Shown here: one piece after another, positions 1-11,379 of the stretch | Numbering within the stretch: position 1 is the stretch's first letter | Layout: each line of letters opens with the position of its first letter | DNA from: Gymnothorax reevesii | Taxonomy: Eukaryota > Chordata > Actinopteri > Anguilliformes > Muraenidae | Direction of reading: 5' to 3' | Length of the DNA stretch: 64,000 nt | Assembly (NCBI GenBank): GCA_029721435.1 | Contig: CM056573.1 | Span: 49,388,501-49,452,500, forward strand | The notes under the pieces: model-generated | Told to the model about the DNA's origin: nothing | The model's input: only the letters and a program-made list of their open reading frames with translations | Database searches by the model: none | Position numbers and translations under genes: made by a program

Positions 1-859
1 AACGCCGCCGGCTTCGCTGGGCCCAAGCTCATCTAAGATGGACTGATGCAAAGTGGAAAAGTGTTCTGTGGTCTGACGAGTCCACATTTCAAATTGTTTT
101 TGGAAACTGTGGACGTCGTGTCCTCCGGACCAAAGAGGAAAAGAACCATCCGGACTGTTATAGGCGCAAAGTTCAAAAGCCAGCATCTGTGATGGCATGG
201 GGGTGTATTAGTGCCCAAGGCATGGGCAACTTACACATATGTGAAGGCACCATTAATGCTGAAAGGTACATACAGGTTATGGAGCAATATATTTTGCCAT
301 CCAAGCAACGTCTTTTTCATGGACGACCCTGCTTATTTCAGCAAGACAATGACAAGCCACATTCTGCACGTGTTACAACAGTATGGCTCCGTAGTAAAAG
401 AGTGCGGGTACTAGATTGGCCTGCCTGTCGTCCATACCTGTCTCCAATTGAAAATGTGTGGCGCATTATGAAGCGTAAAATACGACAACGGAGACCCCAG
501 ACTGTTGAACAACTTAAGCTGTACATCAAGCATGAATGGGAAAGAGTTCCACCTGAAAAGCTTCAAAAATTGGTCTCCTCAGTTCCCAAACGTTTACTGA
601 GTGTCGTTAAAAGGAAAGGCGATGTAACACAGTGGTAAAAAGGCCCCTGTGCCAACTTTTTTGCAATGTGTTGCTGCCTTTAAATTCTAAGTTAATGATT
701 ATTTGCAAAAAAAAATTAAGTTTCTCAGTTTGAACATTAAACATCTTGTCTTTGCAGTGTATTCAATAGAATAAAAGTTGAAAAGGATTTGCAAATCATT
801 GTATGCTGTTTTTATATATGATTTACATAACGTGCCAACTTCACTGGTTTTGGGTTTTG
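1..859 (+). mobile_element. Tc1-like DNA transposon, 3' part (family A)
   Basis: The left window edge cuts this Tc1/mariner element. It carries an open transposase frame (3-638) and ends at 859 with a degenerate terminal repeat rich in CCAACTTCA and TTTTGGG, followed by a TA target dinucleotide at 860-861. The same family recurs at 40325-43860 and, as a short deletion derivative, at 61819-62115, whose ends read CCCAACTTCATTGG. The element lies downstream of NPY exon 3, in an intron or the 3' flank. Confidence 0.85.
3..638 (+). CDS. Tc1-like transposase, C-terminal catalytic part
   Basis: This is the catalytic domain of a cut-and-paste Tc1/mariner transposase. The frame is open from the window edge to the TAA after DVTQW, about 211 codons with no stop or frameshift. 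The first catalytic Asp is in LWSDES, the second in FQQDND, and the Glu in SPIENVW, with 34 residues between the second Asp and the Glu (DD34E). The N-terminal DNA-binding half lies outside the window. An uninterrupted frame suggests a fairly young copy, but one catalytic-region motif is altered: the usual SPDLNPIEN reads as RPYLSPIEN. Activity cannot be judged without the missing half. Confidence 0.88.
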   Translation, partial: RRRLRWAQAHLRWTDAKWKSVLWSDESTFQIVFGNCGRRVLRTKEEKNHPDCYRRKVQKPASVMAWGCISAQGMGNLHICEGTINAERYIQVMEQYILPSKQRLFHGRPCLFQQDNDKPHSARVTTVWLRSKRVRVLDWPACRPYLSPIENVWRIMKRKIRQRRPQTVEQLKLYIKHEWERVPPEKLQKLVSSVPKRLLSVVKRKGDVTQW

Positions 860-1921
860 TAATTCAAAGTGAGCTCAAATGAGCCCCTTCTCACCATCCC
901 CTTCCATCTGCCAAGAATTACCAGAAGCACAACGCAAATATGCTCTTTTCCAGTTTGGCAATAGTATTCCATAAAGCAGTCATTGTAAACCTCAAAATCG
1001 CTGTTGTATAGTGCTCCATGGACTAAATGTCACAAGCGCTATACAATGATGTTGTGGATCTAGGAAAGTCACTGAACCCTCATAGTTGCTGATGGTGTAT
1101 CCACTTTAATTTTACTTATAATCATCTTATAATTGCTAATATCTGTCGGAAAATCACATAAGCAGCCAGGCATGGCACCTATTCTTGGCTGAAACTTTCC
1201 CTGCCAATCAGCAATAACCCAGAGACATGCAGTCAGGGGAGGCAATGACTTCACCTTTTATCACTGGATTTTGTCAACCTGTTTCCACGTATAATGCCTG
1301 ATTGACAATCAATCAATTTTTACTTTTTTTACTGAAAAACCTATCCTACACGTAGCCTGTAATGATTAAGTGGTGATAATGACAGTAAGATTAATTTATG
1401 TACAAGCTTTGATTCGAGACTGCAAGGATGGAAATTTTAATAATTGATTACAAAAAATCTCATCTCTCACGGTGATTCCATGTATTGTTTTAACCTTTTG
1501 TTTATCGGATGATAAAAGAGGACTAAAAATAAACTCCCTATTTTTTTAATGGCATTAAAAAGGTGGTATTTAAGGGGGAAAACATTACTGTAAACATATT
1601 GACCAAGCATTGAACGTGGCATAAGAAAGGTTTTAATGTTTGTTATTAGCATTGCGTTAGCTTCCTGTAAGCAAATATGAGCAAATTTGCTGTCTCATGA
1701 CCATTTCAAGTTCGATGCACTGAGTAATAATGCCATAGAAACTGAAATTGGGCCGTCATTGTGCCAATCAGTCTAAGCAAAATTAGTTTATAAATCATGT
1801 GATTGCTAATCAAGCCAAGTAAAAGGGAGTTATTGTTTTTTTAACTCTTAAATTCTGCCTCACCAAACTTGCCTTCAACAGTGCGTCACTGCAACAACCA
1901 GACAGCCACCGTCAACTGTAC
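860..1921. other. NPY intron 3 or 3' flank, no gene seen
   Basis: This is AT-rich single-copy-looking DNA between the Tc1 element and NPY exon 3. I looked on the minus strand for the short last NPY exon (an acceptor, about 7 codons ending in MW or similar, and a stop) and did not find a convincing one. It is probably to the left of the window. Confidence 0.5.
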
Positions 1922-2002
1922 CTTGATCTTGGGATTCCATCCGAGCTCTCTCTCAGCAGTAGGTCAGAAATCAATGTGTCAGGTCCGGACCGTTTCCCAT
2001 AC
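1922..2002 (-). CDS. NPY: Neuropeptide Y, exon 3 (cleavage/amidation site and C-flanking peptide)
   Basis: The minus-strand acceptor CTCTCAG at 2003 and donor AAG|GTACAG at 1921 bound an 81-nt exon. It begins with the last base of the Arg codon started in exon 2, then reads YGKR, so the mature peptide ends in RQRY followed by the Gly amide donor and a Lys-Arg convertase site. The C-flanking peptide continues with [12 protein letters not shown] and ends in PRS plus two bases of an Arg codon. As I recall, the human NPY exon has the same size and split-codon phases. The product is a secreted neuropeptide acting on Y-receptor GPCRs. The last exon is not in view. Reading past the donor would hit a stop after three codons, which supports splicing here. 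Confidence 0.93.
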
Positions 2003-2263
2003 CTGAGAGAGGGTTTGAGATGCTATGAGTTGAGTTTTTACAAACAATGAGGAGATGAAAACTGTTCAAAGTCATTGCATTGCATTGCATCAGTTTCATG
2101 AACATTATTGTGCATTCAGGTCTTTGTTATAAGGCTGATATCTGGACTATTTCATCTGTCACCTTTATTTAAAAAGTCTGTCCCCACTGGATAATTCTGA
2201 AACAGTTTGCTTTCGATTTATTTCGGAGAAATTGAACTCAGCATTTTAAAAGGAAGCAGTTTT

Positions 2264-2855
2264 GGGTCATTCCATGTCAAATGCTGAAAAAGTTCCAGCG
2301 GGTGCATGTACCTCCTAATAGGAGAAATCTAAAATTTTGGCTGTCAACTCCTGTTGGTTTAGTCATAAAAAAAATATTTTTGCAACTAAGTTCTTGCCCT
2401 AAAATACACAACATATATGGGAAGCTGTATGTGCAATTCCAAATCCATCTTTGAAGTTAGGCTTTTTACAGTCCTTCAAATATGCTACCGCAGAGCGCAG
2501 GGTAAGCTTTGAGCAAATCAAGTACCCAAAAATATATGTAATAAACTGAAGGGACACCTTTATAAGTCCATATTCCTCAAACTATAGTAGCAGATTTTCA
2601 CCCCTGAAAATTTGAAGAGGACTTAGCTGAAATACTTTTCTGGATTTAGCCATGTGAAAGTGGCTCCACAGAAATCGCTGTTCAAAAAGGGCCGGAACTT
2701 AGTTACCGAGATATTTTTTCATGCCAAAACTATTTGGAGTTACGAGAAATCCAAAATTTTAACTCACATTCGGAGGTCTATGTACCCGCTGGAATTTTTT
2801 CAGCCAAATCTGAGATGGTCAAGTGGGAGCCATTTGGACAGTTGGCATGGAACGC
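2264..2855. repeat. Diverged inverted repeat
   Basis: The sequence around 2280-2360 (GAAAAAGTTCCAGCGGGT, then a run matching AAATTTTGG) reappears reverse-complemented at about 2740-2815 (ACCCGCTGGAATTTTTTC, then CCAAAATTTT). The arms are roughly 100 bases and imperfect. It is likely a decayed non-autonomous DNA transposon. No target duplication was identified. Confidence 0.55.
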
Positions 2856-3087
2856 TTTTGCTGTAGTTGTCAAAGACTGTATTTTAGGTTTAGCAATTAG
2901 AATGAGAATTTTAGAAGTCCTAAAACTATCAACCTTCTATTAACCAGCGTAGCATATCTGCTACATGAAGTAAAAGGGTTAACAGCATGGGCACCCTGCT
3001 GGTTTTGTTTCTTATTGCTAAATAAACATTTGAGAATAACTTGAATGGTCCGTCACTTTAATGTTTCCATTCGCATTATTACCCAAT

Positions 3088-3101
3088 ATAGCAGATCTGC
3101 T
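3088..3101. repeat. Short palindrome TAGCAGATCTGCTA
   Basis: This is a 14-base perfect palindrome. A near copy, TAGCATATCTGCTA, is about 140 bases upstream (2949-2962). The pair may be the subterminal ends of a small mobile element at about 2930-3140, but no clear target duplication was found. Confidence 0.4.
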
Positions 3102-5106
3102 ACATTTTGGAAAGGTGGGCCAAAGGGTCAATTTTATTTATTTATTATTATTTTTCCAAATATTGGCCCATAATCAACATGGGAAATGATTTTTACACAA
3201 TTTGAAATGGGTTTGGTTACTAGAGGGTTGAACACTACCACCGTTATTGGGCCAGTTACTGGTAAATCTGACTACCAGTTGACAATTTCTCCTAGTTTAA
3301 TTTTCATTGTCGTCATTATGTAACTGAGGCTACAGAGTAGCTCTATATGCATGTTCTAAATGAATGCAGCTCATTGGTGCTGTTGATTGGAAGGTTGCCT
3401 AACAGCAACAAGACTTAAGCTCAATTCTGGCCTTTCTGTGTGGAGTTTGAATGTTCTGCCCTTATTTGCATCTCTCAGAGTACTCCAGTTTCATCTCAGG
3501 GTCAAAAGAAACGCAATGCACGTTCATTGGAGACGTTAAGTTGACCATGGTTGTAACTGTGTGGAATGGCGGACCATGGATTGGTGGACTGTCCAGGGTT
3601 TGTGCGAAGACAGAGGGCCAACTTCTTGGTCGGGAGATTCACGACCTCTAGTGGCAAAATGAGTGCAGACGCCTGTGTCAAGGCACTGGTGTCGGTTGAA
3701 GACTATGGAGACACAAAAAATGGCTGTCTCTATATACTTTTTTCAAATAGCCAGGTCTTTCGGTTAATTTGATGTAGCACTTGAAGTAACTATGATCAAC
3801 ATATTCTGCAGAAACTAGAGCTGGACTTGCGAGAGCCCATACCTCCGCCAGCATAGCTGGATTTGAGCCTTGGCCCATTTCTCAGCTGTAATTTTTTGGC
3901 CAAGATATGCCAAAATTCAATCTCTAGTTCTTCTTGTGCTACATGCTGCAAAATTTGGTAAATCAATACAACCTTTTTTGAGATATCCTACTAACAGACA
4001 GACAAACAAATAAATAAACAAACGGAAGCAAAAACATAATTTACTTGCTGGCTAACTCAACCTGGATACAAAAATGGATCTGCTACAAACAAAACTTAAA
4101 ATCCTCATATGCCAGTTAAATGATTCTGTGTTTGTCACCAGATTTTGTCAGCAGAATGATTTTGTTCTTTCTTTGTCTCAGTCACACTGCAGCTATTTAG
4201 CTGGCAGATTATGCTACAACTTCCATAAAAATAACAATTGAGTGTTTTAGCAAAACAAGATGGTCAGTGGCTTATCACAAACCTGGAGTACTGAAAATTT
4301 GTAACATCACACAATCGTAAAATATGCTCGAGCTTTATGCAGCTTATGGCTGCAAAAACAAGCATGGAAGGAATCCATGTTTTCTCCCCAGAAGAGAAGA
4401 GGCAAGTTTAAGTTATGTAATTTCATTAGTGCAAATTGAAAGGGTATAGGAGTGTGTTGGCCAACATTAGCTGATGTTAGGAAGGTCCAGCATTTTTATT
4501 TGCATGAAATATTTGACCATAGCGTAAGAAGTCCTATATGCCCATCTATACGGTTTTCTCAATTAGTACGTTTTGGACTTCCCTGGCCACAAAATGTGAA
4601 TTTATTTATTCGACTTAAAAGGGGCCATATACTGTTTGAAACCTAAATGTCACCTTTTGATGCACTATACCAGATTATAGCTTGAAGCTAATTCACATCT
4701 GAAATCGATTGGCTGGTCAAAACAAAAAAGCAAACAGTGAAGGATGTACTGTACATTAGCAAAAATACAAAATAGCTTAAAACAAGGAGAAATAGAGCAA
4801 AACAAAACTACATCCAGAGCGCATCACAAATATGCCCCGCAGGAGGGCATTTACCGACGTGCTTGTGGAGAAAGCTGCTAGCATGCATTAAATCAGTATG
4901 TTTTGAGTGATCATCTGTCACACAACCCATCTCAATGATACCATATATACCTCTATGATGCCATATGATGACTGTATATTAGTGTATCAGTTTTATCTTC
5001 GGTAATCTAACTTGTTTCACTTCTAATCATATTTAATCATACCATGTACAACCCAGTGGCAGCTGGTGAACTGGCGATAGGGGAAGCTCAAACCCATACC
5101 TTAAAA

Positions 5107-5643
5107 ATAACACATACCTGTCAACTGTCACGCATTTAACGCGAGTTTTAGAGGCATATTTACATTCCCCTGGTGTTGTCAGTAATTATTCAATCAATGC
5201 GTATGTAAGAGATTCTCGCGCGGTACTGAAGTCCTTGTGCATGGAGGTTTCTCAGTTGCACCTGCGTTATGACTCTGGACTTCTCACACCTTTCTTTACT
5301 CAGGGGTTGTAAGCAATCCATGTGCTTCATTTTCATTTAAATTGTTGAAATGAAATGAGATCTTTTGAAATGTCTTTATGCAATTCCACTGCTTCCAATG
5401 ATCTTATTTCATTGAAACAATTTAAATGATCATGAAACACATGACCATGAAACCTCCGAGCAAACAAAAGCATGAGAAGTCCGGAGTCATAATGCAGGTG
5501 ATGCTGATGAACCTCCATGCAAAGGACTTCAATTCCACGTGAGAATCTCTTGCGTTGATTGAATTGCTGACTACAGCAGGGGAACATAAATATCCCACTA
5601 AAACTCATATCGAATGCGTGAGAGTTGACAGGTATGCGTTATT
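5107..5643. repeat. Foldback (MITE-like) element
   Basis: The left arm begins ATAACACATACCTGTCAACT and the right arm ends with its near complement, GTTGACAGGTATGCGTTAT. Arms of about 175 bases flank a centre that is itself an inverted repeat (CATGTGCTTCATTTTCATTT against AAATGATCATGAAACACATG). Almost the entire 540 bases can fold into one hairpin. No transposase is encoded. The superfamily is not assigned. Confidence 0.75.
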
Positions 5644-6052
5644 AATTTAAAAATGACCACACCAGATAATGTTGAGTTCTTGGAGTTTCTGTAATGGTCA
5701 TTTTAATGAATGATTGAAAACGGGTCATGACTAATCAACATAACGTTACCTTCCCGGCAAGATTACATGACGATGCTGTTAGCTAGAATGATGATAAAAT
5801 CATGAATGCAAATCAATGAATTTGACAAATATACAGTGCTGTGAAAAAGTATTTGCCCCCTTCCTGATTCTTATTTTTTCATGTTTGTCACACTAAAAAC
5901 TTTTCAGATCATCAAACAAATTTTAATATTAAACAAAGATAACCCAAGTAAATACAAAATGCAGTTTTTAAATGATGATTTTATTTACTGAAGGGAAAAA
6001 GCTATCCAAACCTACCTGGCCCAATGAGAAAAAGTAATTACACCAAAGCCTA

Positions 6053-6300
6053 ATAACTGGTTGTGCCACCCTCGGCGACAACAACTGCAATCAAGTATTT
6101 GCGATAACTGGCAATGAGTCTTTCACATCGCTGTGGAGGAATTTTGGCCCTCTTGTCTTCACAGAATTGTTTTAATTCAGCCAAAATGAAGGGTTTTCGA
6201 GCATGAATGGGCTGTCTAAGGTCATGCTGCAGCGTCTCAATCAGATTTAAGTCTGGACTTTGACTAGGCCACTCCAAAACCTTCATTTTGTTTTTTGTTT
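6053..6300 (-). pseudogene. Tc1-B transposase, C-terminal part
   Basis: The minus frame reads KVLEWPSQSPDLNLIETL then a typical Tc1 C-terminus ending before GGTTSY. The catalytic Glu is in NLIET. The preceding A-rich stretch at the insertion junction has shifted the frame. The N-terminal half of this gene is at 8482-9347. Confidence 0.75.
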
Positions 6301-6403
6301 TTTTTAAAGGTACCCACTTCGTTCCATAACTTCTACCCTTTTTTTGCATAATTGTATCTCCCTGACGATGATGGTTTAGTTTCGGGGCTGCTGCTGCCAC
6401 ACA

Positions 6404-6850
6404 AATTTTATGTTCCGGGCTCTGGAAGCCACAATCATTATAGAAATGTCTTCAAATTTTACATAGGCAAAGATATGTGTATGACAGTGCTCAAGACCGA
6501 TTTTCGTCAATTTCGGACCTCCAATATGGCTGTCGGCGCCCATTTTGTCCAAAATTTATGTTCCAGGCTCTGGAAGCCACAATTATTAGAGGAATGTTTT
6601 CAAATTTTACACAGGCGAAGATATATATATGACAATCCTCAAGACCAATTTTCGATGTCCAATATGGCTGCCAGTGGCCATTTTATCTGAAATTTTTTAT
6701 GTTTCGGGCTCTGGAAGCCGCAATTATTAGAGGAATGTTTTCATATTTTACACAGGCGAAGAAATATATATGACAATGATCAAGACGGATTTTCGTCAAT
6801 TTCGGACGACCAATATGGCTGCTGGTGGCCATTTTGTTCGAAATTTGGGG
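6404..6850. repeat. Three tandem ~150-bp repeats
   Basis: Each unit runs from CTCTGGAAGCC(A/G)CAAT through a block with AAATTTTACA(C/T)AGGC and ATATGACA to CCAATATGGCTG then GGCCATTTT or a near match. Units start near 6419, 6569 and 6710. They are direct repeats inside the TTAA element and differ at a few positions per unit, so they may act as an internal minisatellite. No coding potential is evident. Confidence 0.75.
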
Positions 6851-6940
6851 ATCGGGTAGATACACGACTCGGTCCCTGTGGCGACCAAGTTATCTAGTTT
6901 GCCAGGCTGTTTCAATGAAAAGATTTGTGTTTAAGGTTAA

Positions 6941-7938
6941 GGGTGAATTCCAGTTCCTATCTTAACCCTCAATCTCAAAAATGTGCACTCCCGTGAAGTG
7001 CTAGTACTGTCCCGATTCTCAGAATGTTAAGTTGAGGGACGGGTTTAAGGGCTGTATAGCCCTCAATATCGAGATTCTCTGACACCACCCTTGAAAGCAA
7101 GGGCTACCCAGAATGTATTGCATATTTTCGCCAAATACAGATGCCGCCGAAAGCTGCAAAGAAAGCGAACTACAAATGTAAGCATTTCCTTTGTTAATAG
7201 AGATATAAATATTACGAAAACTATTGTATTATCTTAGTTTAGGCCCATTTTATGGATTACCTCGTTGTTGTTTAAAATTTATTTTTTATTTCACAATCTT
7301 TTGTCAGTAGCCGCCAGCGCGGACAAGCCATGTTGCTATCGTTTAGTTACAAAATGGTAATTTTTCTCGGTGGTAATGTCCGTTGTTAAGTTGTTTAATC
7401 AAGATACAGCCTACATAAAATGTTTGCGCCAATAATGTTATAAGATCACTGGGCTAATGTCATCTCCCGTAGCCGCAGAGTTATCCAACGATAGTTACAG
7501 CTGGTGTTTACCTTTCAATAAGCCCTGGTATGCGGTGACTTTCAGCTAAATATGCCCGTAGTTGTGGTATTTATACAGATTATTTGTTTGAATATTAACT
7601 CAACTAACTTATAGGCTACAAAAAAAACTAATAACAGATAGTATAAAACAATTTCAAAAACATAGACCTGATGGACCGGTGATGATAGCTGCGTTTGTGG
7701 GTTATGATTAAACTGGCAGGGTTAACAGTGCAAATACAAAAAAAAATTGAATTGACAGTCTGAACGCAGCTTTGGTGTAATGTTGCCCCCCACAGTCTGA
7801 AGACATATCTGCATTTAAGGGGTATCCCATTTCTAAGTCCCAAAATAGCCCTTAACACTTGGTTTTGAGGGCTACTAAGATTAAGGGTTGAGCTTGAGGG
7901 TTAAGATTGAGGGTTAAGATAGGAATTGGAATTCACCC
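6941..7938. mobile_element. Second TTAA-flanked element with 37-bp terminal repeats
   Basis: TTAA at 6937-6940 and 7939-7942 flank ends that begin GGGTGAATTCCAGTTCCTAT on the left and, reverse-complemented, GGGTGAATTCCAATTCCTAT on the right. The terminal repeats continue into TTAACCCTCAATCT. Near 7141 there is a short plus-strand start reading MPPKAAKKANYK followed by GTAAGC, possibly a leftover first exon. No transposase is preserved. It is a non-autonomous member of a TTAA-target superfamily. Confidence 0.75.
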
Positions 7939-8481
7939 TTAATGTCATCCTTAACCCAAATGACCAAATAAGGATGATTTCAAGTGCATTAATAATATGA
8001 AAGTGCTAGGAAACAGGGAAATGAGGCGTTTTGCACCAGACTTCAAATTTACTTGCGTATCCAGCAAAAGTTTGGCCACATCTTCATTGGAAATATCTCC
8101 AAACATGGCATGAAAAGTTAGCCAGCAATCATTTTGGCTTTTTATATTTATCCTGGCCTTCAATTGATCTTCTTCCTGGCCTTTTCTTGCTCTTTTATGG
8201 GTCAAATTAGTTTGAAATTTCTTCGGCTGCGGCATGTTGCTATTGGCAAACTTTTCTTCATGTTTGCGTCCGCTGCGCACATCCACTTTTGAATGACATC
8301 ACTGAACACTCATGAGTACTAATGAGGTATCGCGGGTCGCAAAAACTATGTTCACATTCAATATTCGGGGGGATGCAAGTGTTCTCGGAGAAAAAATGCA
8401 TTTATTCCTGTTTGTTTTGGTCATATCTAAGAAATTATATTAAAAAAATGGAACAGATGGAACAGATTGTTTACCTTTAAG

Positions 8482-9347
8482 CCATTCAGAGATGGACTCG
8501 CTGGTGTTTTACGGATCATTTTCCTACTGCATAATCCAAATGCGCTTGAGCTTGAGGGTCACGAACTCATGTTCAAGCATTCTCCTTCAGGATTTTCTGG
8601 TTGAGAGCAGAATTCATGGTTCCAGCAATTACGGCAAGTCGTCCAGGAATGCATTTCCCAAAAGCCTAGTTACATAGTTTGTCCATTCACAGTCAATGGG
8701 GCCAACTATATAAGTTAGCACTGTGATTTCAGGAAACGCACCCCAGGTCCTGAAGCAGCAAAGTAGCTCCAGACCACCACACTACCACCACCATGTTTGA
8801 CTGTTGGTATAATATTCTTATGAAATGCCATGTTAGTTTTACGCCATACGTAACAAGATGCACACCTTCCAAAAAGTTTAACTTTTGCTTTGTCAGACCA
8901 CAGAATATTTTCCTAAAAATCTTGGGAATGATAGAGATGTTTTTTTGGCAAATGTGAGACGACCTTTTTTTTCTTTTTGGTCAGCAGTGCTTTTTGCCTT
9001 GGAACTTTCCTATGAATGCCATTTTTGCCCCGTCTCTTTCTTATCGTTAAATCATGAACACTGACTTTGAGGCAAGTGATACCTGCAGTTCTTTAGATGT
9101 TGTTCTAGGTTCTTTTGTGACCTCCTGGATGAGTCTTCCATGCACTCTTGGAAGTAATTTTGGTAGGCTGGCCATTCCCTGGAAGGCTCACCACTGTTCC
9201 AAGTTTTCTCCATTCATGCATAATGGCTCTCACCATGATTCGCTGGTGTCCCAAAGCCTTAGAAATGAATTTGTAACCCTTTCCAGACCGATAGATGTCA
9301 ATGACTTTGTTTCTCTTATGTTCTTGAATTTTGTTAGATTGCGGCAT
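8482..9347 (-). pseudogene. Tc1-B transposase, N-terminal and central parts
   Basis: The frame starts MPQSNKIQEHKRNKVIDIYR and continues with KGYKFISKALG, an HTH-type DNA-binding region, then a linker near PGNGQPTKI. Downstream, frames are broken by stops and shifts, but pieces such as SALNQKILKE and SISEWL are recognisable up to the insertion junction. Inactive. Confidence 0.75.
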
Positions 9348-9498
9348 GATGTGCTGCTTTTTGAGATCTTTTGGCCTACTAACTTGTTTGAACCTAACAA
9401 GATAGGTTCTATTTAAGTGACTTCCTGATTCAGCAGTCTGGCAGTAATCAGGCCTGGGTGAGGCTAATGAAATTGAATTCAAAAAATGTGGTGCAGAG

Positions 9499-9984
9499 CT
9501 GCCGGGTGGCTCACACGGTTAAGGCACTGCTCTGCAGTGCAGAGGTGATCACCACGTTGCGGGTTCGAGCCTCGGCGTACCCACCGGCAGGGGTCGGCAG
9601 CTTTTTCAGCGTAGCGCACAATTAGCTATCGCGCTACAGGGTTTCAAATTGGGAAGGGACTGCCAGATTTGGGTATTCGATAACAGCTTTGTTCGTTGCT
9701 CCAGCGCCTCCTTTTGGCCAGACGGGCGCTCGTCAGGAAGACTCCAGCTTGGTTCATGTCCGGGTATCCTCCGCCCTAGTTCTGAACTTGCGAAGATTCA
9801 ACCAATGAGTGTATAAGAATCAGTGGCAGACAGGCACGTGCTTCGGAGGAGAGCCGTGAACTGTCTCACTATCCTGAGTTGGCAGCAAGGGGTCGCATAT
9901 GAGCAAGCTTTGTACATAGTTCCCCACTTGGGCATTCCAAACTCGGGTGGGATTGGAGATGCCAAAATTATTAAAACAAAAAAA
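9499..9984 (+). mobile_element. tRNA-derived SINE, copy 1
   Basis: The head begins CTGCCGGGTGGCTCACACGG, with an A-box-like TGGCTCACACGGTTAAGG and a B-box-like GGGTTCGAGCCTCGG, the internal RNA polymerase III promoter of a Ser/Leu-type tRNA. A body of about 400 bases follows and ends in an A-rich tail near 9970-9990. It is inserted in the Tc1-B element. A second copy in reverse lies at 44349-44832. It is unusually long for a SINE (about 485 bases). Confidence 0.85.
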
Positions 9985-11379
9985 AAAAAAATTTGGTTAA
10001 TCGCAGTTAATTCATGATTTAACGGGGGATTGAAATGACTTTTTCACATAGGGCCAGGTAGGTTTGGAAAGCTTTTTTCCCTTAAATGAAATCATCATTT
10101 AAAAACTGCATTTTGTATTCACTGGGGTTATCTTTGTCTAATATAAAAATTTGTTGACTTGCTATTACTAAAGGGACTCATCATCAGATTTTTGTCATTT
10201 CTTTGACTTACATTGAATTTATTTTTTATGTCTGAGTATTGTGGCAAATAAAGAGAGATGCCAAAAATTGTACATTGTTATTATTGTTTTTTGGTCCCTG
10301 GCCGCATAATATGGTGCCCCCCAATGGGTGGTGCCTGGGCAAGCGCCTATGTCACCTGTAGGAACGACCACCACTGCCACTGGGAATCTTTGGGATGGGC
10401 TGAAGAAGACTTTACACAGTGGTCTGACTCTCCCATCATCAATACAATGTTGTGATATTGTATTAGCTTATCAAAATGATGGCATGGCAAGTGTGTGCTG
10501 TAATCAATGCTAAATGCCATCCAGGGAAACATAAGTGTGTGTGCCCTTTTTTGGCCAGGCAGTGTACTTGTTCCTTCAGCTTCATCTGCAACTAATTTGT
10601 GGACATACTGTATTATTATGACTAAGATAAACGTGAAAGAAAAGGGCTACGGCGTTCAATATATGTTAAATATCAATAAGAAGGTGCTCTTTGGACAGAG
10701 TCGGGAAAAATACTTCCAAGCATAAAAAAAGCAAAATGTCCAAGGCAACTCTTCTTAAATTAAAAAGCTTTTATTAAACAGCTAGTTCATATTCGAACTC
10801 GCGGAACCAACATGTTTTGGCCACAAAAGGCCTTCATCAGAGTATAGAGGTCACATGCGCATTGTCTAGATAAGACAATTCCAATTTATGTCAGCTGTGT
10901 AATTAAAACAAAAATCACAGTCAAACAGCTCGTCAGCTGAAGGATTCCATCAATGAAATCGACTCGCGTCATCACCTGCATTCCACAATTACATACATAA
11001 TTACATCAGACACATCCCAAGTTTTTTAATAACATACGTAATATGCATCAGAGAGAGAAAGCTAATTTATAAAACCTTAGGTCAATACACTCGTATTCCA
11101 TTAAACCAATATTCCAATTAATCAATCATTTAATTATAGAAATGCCACCATGTCCAATGAGTCATTTAGACTAGGGAAAGTCATTGCCTGCAACTTATAG
11201 ATCCACCTGCTTTCTTTTTTATTTGCAGAAAAAATACTGAAATCTTCACTATCTTGAGCTGTTACTTTGGAACATGATACCCTTTTGATCCTAAAAAGAG
11301 ATCAGATAGGGTGGTGTTTTCTACGTGCTTTAGCACCAAGGCCTGTATGATTCAAAATATAATCAAGAAAAATTGGAAT

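Larger units (their letters stand above)
6304..8480. mobile_element. TTAA-target DNA element inserted in Tc1-B
   Basis: TTAA at 6304-6307 and again at 8477-8480 bracket an insert whose ends are AGGTAC on the left and, reverse-complemented, AGGTAA on the right. The Tc1-B transposase resumes on either side: SISEWL before and KVLEWPSQSPD after, separated by an A-rich tract. A TTAA duplication with short terminal repeats suggests a piggyBac- or Kolobok-type element. It contains three tandem repeats (6404-6850) and a second TTAA element (6941-7938). A minus-strand frame at 7951-8286 (111 codons) matches nothing I recognise. Confidence 0.68.
5834..10150 (-). mobile_element. Tc1-like transposon (family B), interrupted by nested insertions
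   Basis: The left end follows TA at 5832-5833 and starts CAGTGCTGTGAAAAAGT, a terminus common in fish Tc1-like elements. The inner parts of both terminal repeats are visible: AAATGCAGTTTTTAAATGATG near 5960 and its complement near 10100, each next to AACCTACCTGGCC or its complement. The outermost right end is too diverged to place, so 10150 is approximate. The transposase runs on the minus strand, and its two halves are separated by a TTAA-flanked insert (6304-8480). A SINE sits at 9499-9984. Confidence 0.8.

Noticed and set aside
875..925. Possible last NPY exon on the minus strand (TTGGCAG then ATGGAAGG)
   Set aside because: The reading does not end in a plausible short C-terminus and no stop follows at the expected place.
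9499..9580. tRNA gene
   Set aside because: The A and B boxes belong to the SINE head; no complete tRNA cloverleaf with anticodon arm and acceptor stem is visible.
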